Shown piece by piece: positions 5,037 to 6,874 of a stretch of DNA of 6,874 bases. The DNA is from Candidatus Aminicenantota bacterium (GTDB lineage Bacteria > Acidobacteriota > Aminicenantia > UBA2199), in assembly GCA_020355945.1 (NCBI GenBank), contig CP070627.1, positions 5,474,504-5,481,377 of the forward strand. Direction: 5' to 3'. Below the pieces are notes generated by a model, which had not been told where the DNA came from, did no database searches, and saw only the letters and a program-made list of their open reading frames with translations. Each line of letters starts with the position of its first letter. Position 1 is the first letter of the stretch. Position numbers and translations under genes: made by a program.

Positions 5037-6268
5037 GATCCTTCCCCAAATGCATAAATTCGTCCGTCTTCGGCTCCAATCACAATCAATCCCCCTGTAA
5101 CCGCCGGACAACTAATAATTGGGGAGCCGATTTCATAAGACCAGATTTCTTCCCCATTTTTTAAACTGACTGCATAAAGTCTTCCGTCCGAAGAACCTAC
5201 GATTACTTGATCACCGGCGATTACCGGTGAACTGTCCACTTCATCACGGGTCCTAAACATCCAGACCTTTTCGCCTGTTTCCCGGTTGACACAATGTAAA
5301 TATCCATCGCGCGACCCGATGACCACATGATCTTTCCCAACTGCCGGTGAGGAAAAGAAAGCGTCACCATGTTTTTCATCTCCATACTTCCAGGAAATTT
5401 TTTTATTTTTAATATCGATACAGACCAATTGATTACCATAATGTCCCACATAAGCCCTGTCCTGGACAAGAGCGGCGGAACCGGGAATATAAGAACCTAC
5501 CGAAACTTCACCTTCCTTCTTGCCATCAAGGACCGATAAGATGTGAAGCTTCTCGTCACAACCGCCAAAAACGATACTTTCGCCGTCTACAGCAGGCGTT
5601 CCGTTAATATAATGATCGGTTTCATAGGTCCATTCCAGTTTTCCTGCTGCTGCGTCAAGACAATACATTTTATTATCATGACTGCCCACAAAAATCAATT
5701 TTTCATGGCTGTCCGGCTTTTTTATCCAATTCGCCGACCCGTAAATCGAACCCTCTGTTGCGAATTTCCAATAGACCTTGCCGATATGGGCATCCAAAGC
5801 AAAGAAAACTCCACTCAAATTACCGATATAAATAAAGGTATCCACCAAAAGCGGCGAAGCTTCGATATCATCTCCCGTATCAAATTCCCAAATCTTGCTG
5901 CCGTCTTTTATATTAATTGCATATACCTTACCATCGGTAGAACCGATATAAACACGCCCGAAACCAATAACCGGCGAAGAGATGATCTCGGACTCGGTTT
6001 TAAAGGTCCATATTTGCCTTCGGCGACCAGGGGACTCTTTTTGAAAAAACCGTCCCCTGGACTCCTGCAAAAACTTTTGATTATTATTTACTGTTCCTGA
6101 AAGCCTGGAATCACCACGGAAAATAGGCCAACTCACTGGCTTAACTTCACTCTTTTTCTGTTGGACTTCTTTTTTCCCGGAACAGGCCAGTAAAAAAAAA
6201 GAAATAATCAGCAATAGCAACATCCCGAACCGTGCCGGGCCTAACCCTGGATATTTTCGATTTATCAT
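5033..6268 (-). CDS. PQQ-type beta-propeller lipoprotein (BamB-like)
   Basis: 411 residues. The signal peptide ends in a lipobox LLAC with Cys29, so the mature protein should be lipid-anchored in the envelope. 'WPIFRGDSRLSG' (47-58) is the usual entry to this type of propeller. Eight repeats then follow, each opening with a W-x-F/Y-type strand and closing with 'SPV...G.VYIGS.DG.LYALD'-like strands: starts near 87, 127, 167, 213, 253, 293, 336 and 376, which fits an eight-bladed propeller like BamB. The name 'PQQ' refers to repeat type; no quinoprotein catalytic residues are apparent, so a binding or scaffold role is more likely. Residues about 68-84 (QESRGRFFQKESPGRRR) look like an insertion encoded by a DNA palindrome. 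The start has AAAGGT about seven bases upstream, behind a near-consensus promoter. Its stop overlaps the glycosyltransferase start by 4 nt, so the two probably act in one envelope process. Confidence 0.88.
   Translation of the reverse strand: MINRKYPGLGPARFGMLLLLIISFFLLACSGKKEVQQKKSEVKPVSWPIFRGDSRLSGTVNNNQKFLQESRGRFFQKESPGRRRQIWTFKTESEIISSPVIGFGRVYIGSTDGKVYAINIKDGSKIWEFDTGDDIEASPLLVDTFIYIGNLSGVFFALDAHIGKVYWKFATEGSIYGSANWIKKPDSHEKLIFVGSHDNKMYCLDAAAGKLEWTYETDHYINGTPAVDGESIVFGGCDEKLHILSVLDGKKEGEVSVGSYIPGSAALVQDRAYVGHYGNQLVCIDIKNKKISWKYGDEKHGDAFFSSPAVGKDHVVIGSRDGYLHCVNRETGEKVWMFRTRDEVDSSPVIAGDQVIVGSSDGRLYAVSLKNGEEIWSYEIGSPIISCPAVTGGLIVIGAEDGRIYAFGEGS
6027..6060. repeat. perfect 9-bp palindrome inside the lipoprotein coding sequence
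   Basis: CCAGGGGAC (6027-6035) and GTCCCCTGG (6052-6060) are exact reverse complements around a 16-nt loop that itself contains TTTTT (6038-6042) and AAAAAA (6044-6049), so the hairpin could close further. It encodes residues of the linker between the lipobox region and the first propeller blade. The GGGGAC arms and T-rich core resemble dispersed GGGGACGGTTTTT-type palindromic repeats found between genes in other bacteria. An in-frame insertion is the likely origin (inference). Confidence 0.6.
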
Positions 6269-6347
6269 ATTTCTACCTTTATTTCCCTATACCCTGCAAA
6301 TATTGGGCGTCAAAGGCTTTTACAGTCCATTTTTTATCACCTGGTAA

Positions 6348-6376
6348 ATTGTAGGATAAAACCAAGTCACTGTCAA
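6348..6376 (-). promoter_or_regulatory. strong predicted promoter of the lipoprotein-glycosyltransferase operon
   Basis: On the minus strand TTGACA (6376-6371, perfect) and TACAAT (6353-6348, 5 of 6) are separated by exactly 17 bases. Transcription would start near 6341, giving a leader of roughly 73 nt. A weaker second candidate, TTGACG (6313-6308) with TATAGG (6291-6286) and a 16-base spacer, lies closer to the gene. Confidence 0.65.
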
Positions 6377-6388
6377 CATGGGAACCTG

Positions 6389-6442
6389 GAAATAGTTTAT
6401 AGAAATAGTTTACTTCGCCTGTCCCCTTACTCGCTTACTCGT
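6389..6442. repeat. short tandem repeats around a third TTCGCCTGTCCCC motif
   Basis: GAAATAGTTTA occurs at 6389-6399 and 6402-6412 (period 13). It runs straight into TTCGCCTGTCCCC (6414-6426), then TTACTCGC and TTACTCGT in tandem (6427-6442). The 18 bases TTTACTTCGCCTGTCCCC at 6409-6426 are identical to 3642-3659. This lies in the divergent gap 6269-6564, which holds no gene that I can see. Confidence 0.55.
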
Positions 6443-6529
6443 ACTTTTCCTGCATATTCCAAACTTCCAATTGCGGAGCGAAGCGGAACTAAGTTCTTTG
6501 TTTTTTAAGAATTTATCCAGGGGCTGCGT

Positions 6530-6558
6530 TTGATATTTGGTTTTATTTATGGTATATA
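6530..6558 (+). promoter_or_regulatory. predicted promoter of the ATPase gene, positioned for a leaderless transcript
   Basis: TTGATA (6530-6535, 5 of 6) and TATATA (6553-6558, 5 of 6) have a 17-base spacer. Only six bases (AAAAGC) separate the -10 from the ATG at 6565, so transcription would start at or next to the start codon; no Shine-Dalgarno is present. A perfect small palindrome GAACTAAGTTC at 6486-6496 lies about 35 bases upstream of the -35 and might be an operator (weak). Confidence 0.5.
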
Positions 6559-6564
6559 AAAAGC

Positions 6565-6874
6565 ATGGATTACGCATTAAAAGAAAGAATCGGCAAACCT
6601 GAACTGTTCACCGGCAGAAAAGAAGAATTGACTTATTTTCTTAAGTGGATCAACGATATCAAAGAAGAAAAATCCCAGAGCACAGCCCTGCTGGCCCGGC
6701 GCAAAATGGGCAAAACCGCTGTCATGGAACGGTTGTTCAATATCACTTTTTTTAAAAACGACAAAGTAATCCCCTTTTACTATGAAGTCAAGGAAACTAA
6801 AATGTGGGTGGTAGATTTTTGTGTTCAATTTTTCCTTAGTTTTATCTACCAGTACATCGCGTTTAAAACCCGGA
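6565..6874 (+). CDS. P-loop ATPase, archaeal-ATPase/STAND-like, N-terminal part (cut by window edge)
   Basis: The frame from the ATG at 6565 runs open for 103 codons to the right edge. It begins MDYALKERIGKPELFTGRKEEL; 'FTGRKEEL' (15-22) is the F-x-G-R-x-x-E-L box that precedes the P-loop in this ATPase group. The Walker A motif is ARRKMGKTA (44-52): Lys50 and Thr51 are intact, but the usual first Gly is Ala44. 'VIPFYYEVKETKMWVVDFCVQFFLSFIYQYIAFKTR' (68-103) fits the strand and helix after the P-loop in ATPases of the PF01637 kind. The Walker B, sensor and any C-terminal effector or DNA-binding domain lie outside the window, so the role (regulatory NTPase, TA- or defence-linked, or other) cannot be read. 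A minus-strand frame of 83 codons over 6577-6828 is a shadow of this gene. Confidence 0.75.
   Translation, partial: MDYALKERIGKPELFTGRKEELTYFLKWINDIKEEKSQSTALLARRKMGKTAVMERLFNITFFKNDKVIPFYYEVKETKMWVVDFCVQFFLSFIYQYIAFKTR

Noticed and set aside
5037..5111. 25-codon N-terminal extension of the glycosyltransferase
   Set aside because: It falls entirely within the lipoprotein gene. The ATG at 5036 has a Shine-Dalgarno, an ATGA overlap and the expected family N-terminus.
5221..5469. 82-codon minus-strand frame
   Set aside because: It is another frame of the same strand within the propeller gene, whose repeats fully explain the sequence.
5543..6100. 185-codon plus-strand frame
   Set aside because: It is antisense to the propeller gene; the protein has no recognisable domain and no ribosome binding site was found. 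The repeated nature of the propeller explains the long open frame.
5033..6268. Quinoprotein dehydrogenase
   Set aside because: The PQQ-type repeats are structural. The size, lipobox and lack of visible catalytic or cofactor motifs fit a BamB-like lipoprotein better.
6577..6828. 83-codon minus-strand frame
   Set aside because: It is antisense to the ATPase gene, which has a recognisable P-loop and a promoter.

Overview
The window looks like a chromosomal accessory region of a moderately AT-rich, diderm (Gram-negative-type) environmental bacterium. The diderm reading rests on a Sec signal peptide on one gene product and a lipobox on a BamB-like beta-propeller lipoprotein. The mixture of short toxin-antitoxin pairs, a secreted S74-domain protein, a 'CxNCxRD' glycosyltransferase and many GGGGACAGG-type intergenic palindromic repeats reminds me of uncultured lineages such as Aminicenantes/Acidobacteriota relatives or Desulfobacterota. 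That placement is only an impression; nothing here fixes the taxon.

Layout from left to right. (1) Positions 1-344 hold the possible tail of an upstream gene, a REP-like hairpin remnant and a good sigma70-type promoter. (2) Positions 345-796 hold a hicB-hicA toxin-antitoxin operon with a 4-nt overlap. It converges on (3) a 426-residue secreted protein on the minus strand (903-2183) that ends in an S74 intramolecular-chaperone domain; a strong hairpin at 816-868 separates the two. (4) Positions 2184-2601 are a repeat-rich divergent gap with three small palindromes, a pyrimidine tract and an extended -10 promoter. (5) Positions 2602-3589 hold a two-gene operon: an AbiEii/AbiGii-type nucleotidyltransferase followed by a small, probably helical protein that overlaps it by 23 nt. 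This looks like a toxin-first TA-like module. (6) Positions 3608-3736 hold a 129-bp intergenic repeat element between convergent operons. (7) Positions 3747-6268, minus strand, hold a two-gene operon of an eight-repeat PQQ-type beta-propeller lipoprotein and a family-4 glycosyltransferase. They overlap by ATGA and are driven by a near-consensus promoter at 6348-6376. (8) From 6565 to the right edge is the start of a P-loop ATPase, cut off by the window.

Points most worth following up: the nucleotidyltransferase gene and the ATPase gene both have a -10 box ending exactly six bases before the ATG and no Shine-Dalgarno, so both look leaderless, unlike hicB, hicA, the S74 gene and the lipoprotein gene. 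The nucleotidyltransferase pair is in the reverse order of classical AbiE and has an unfamiliar partner. A perfect 9-bp palindrome appears to sit in frame inside the lipoprotein gene. A TTCGCCTGTCCCC motif recurs in three intergenic gaps, with a shorter relative in a fourth.
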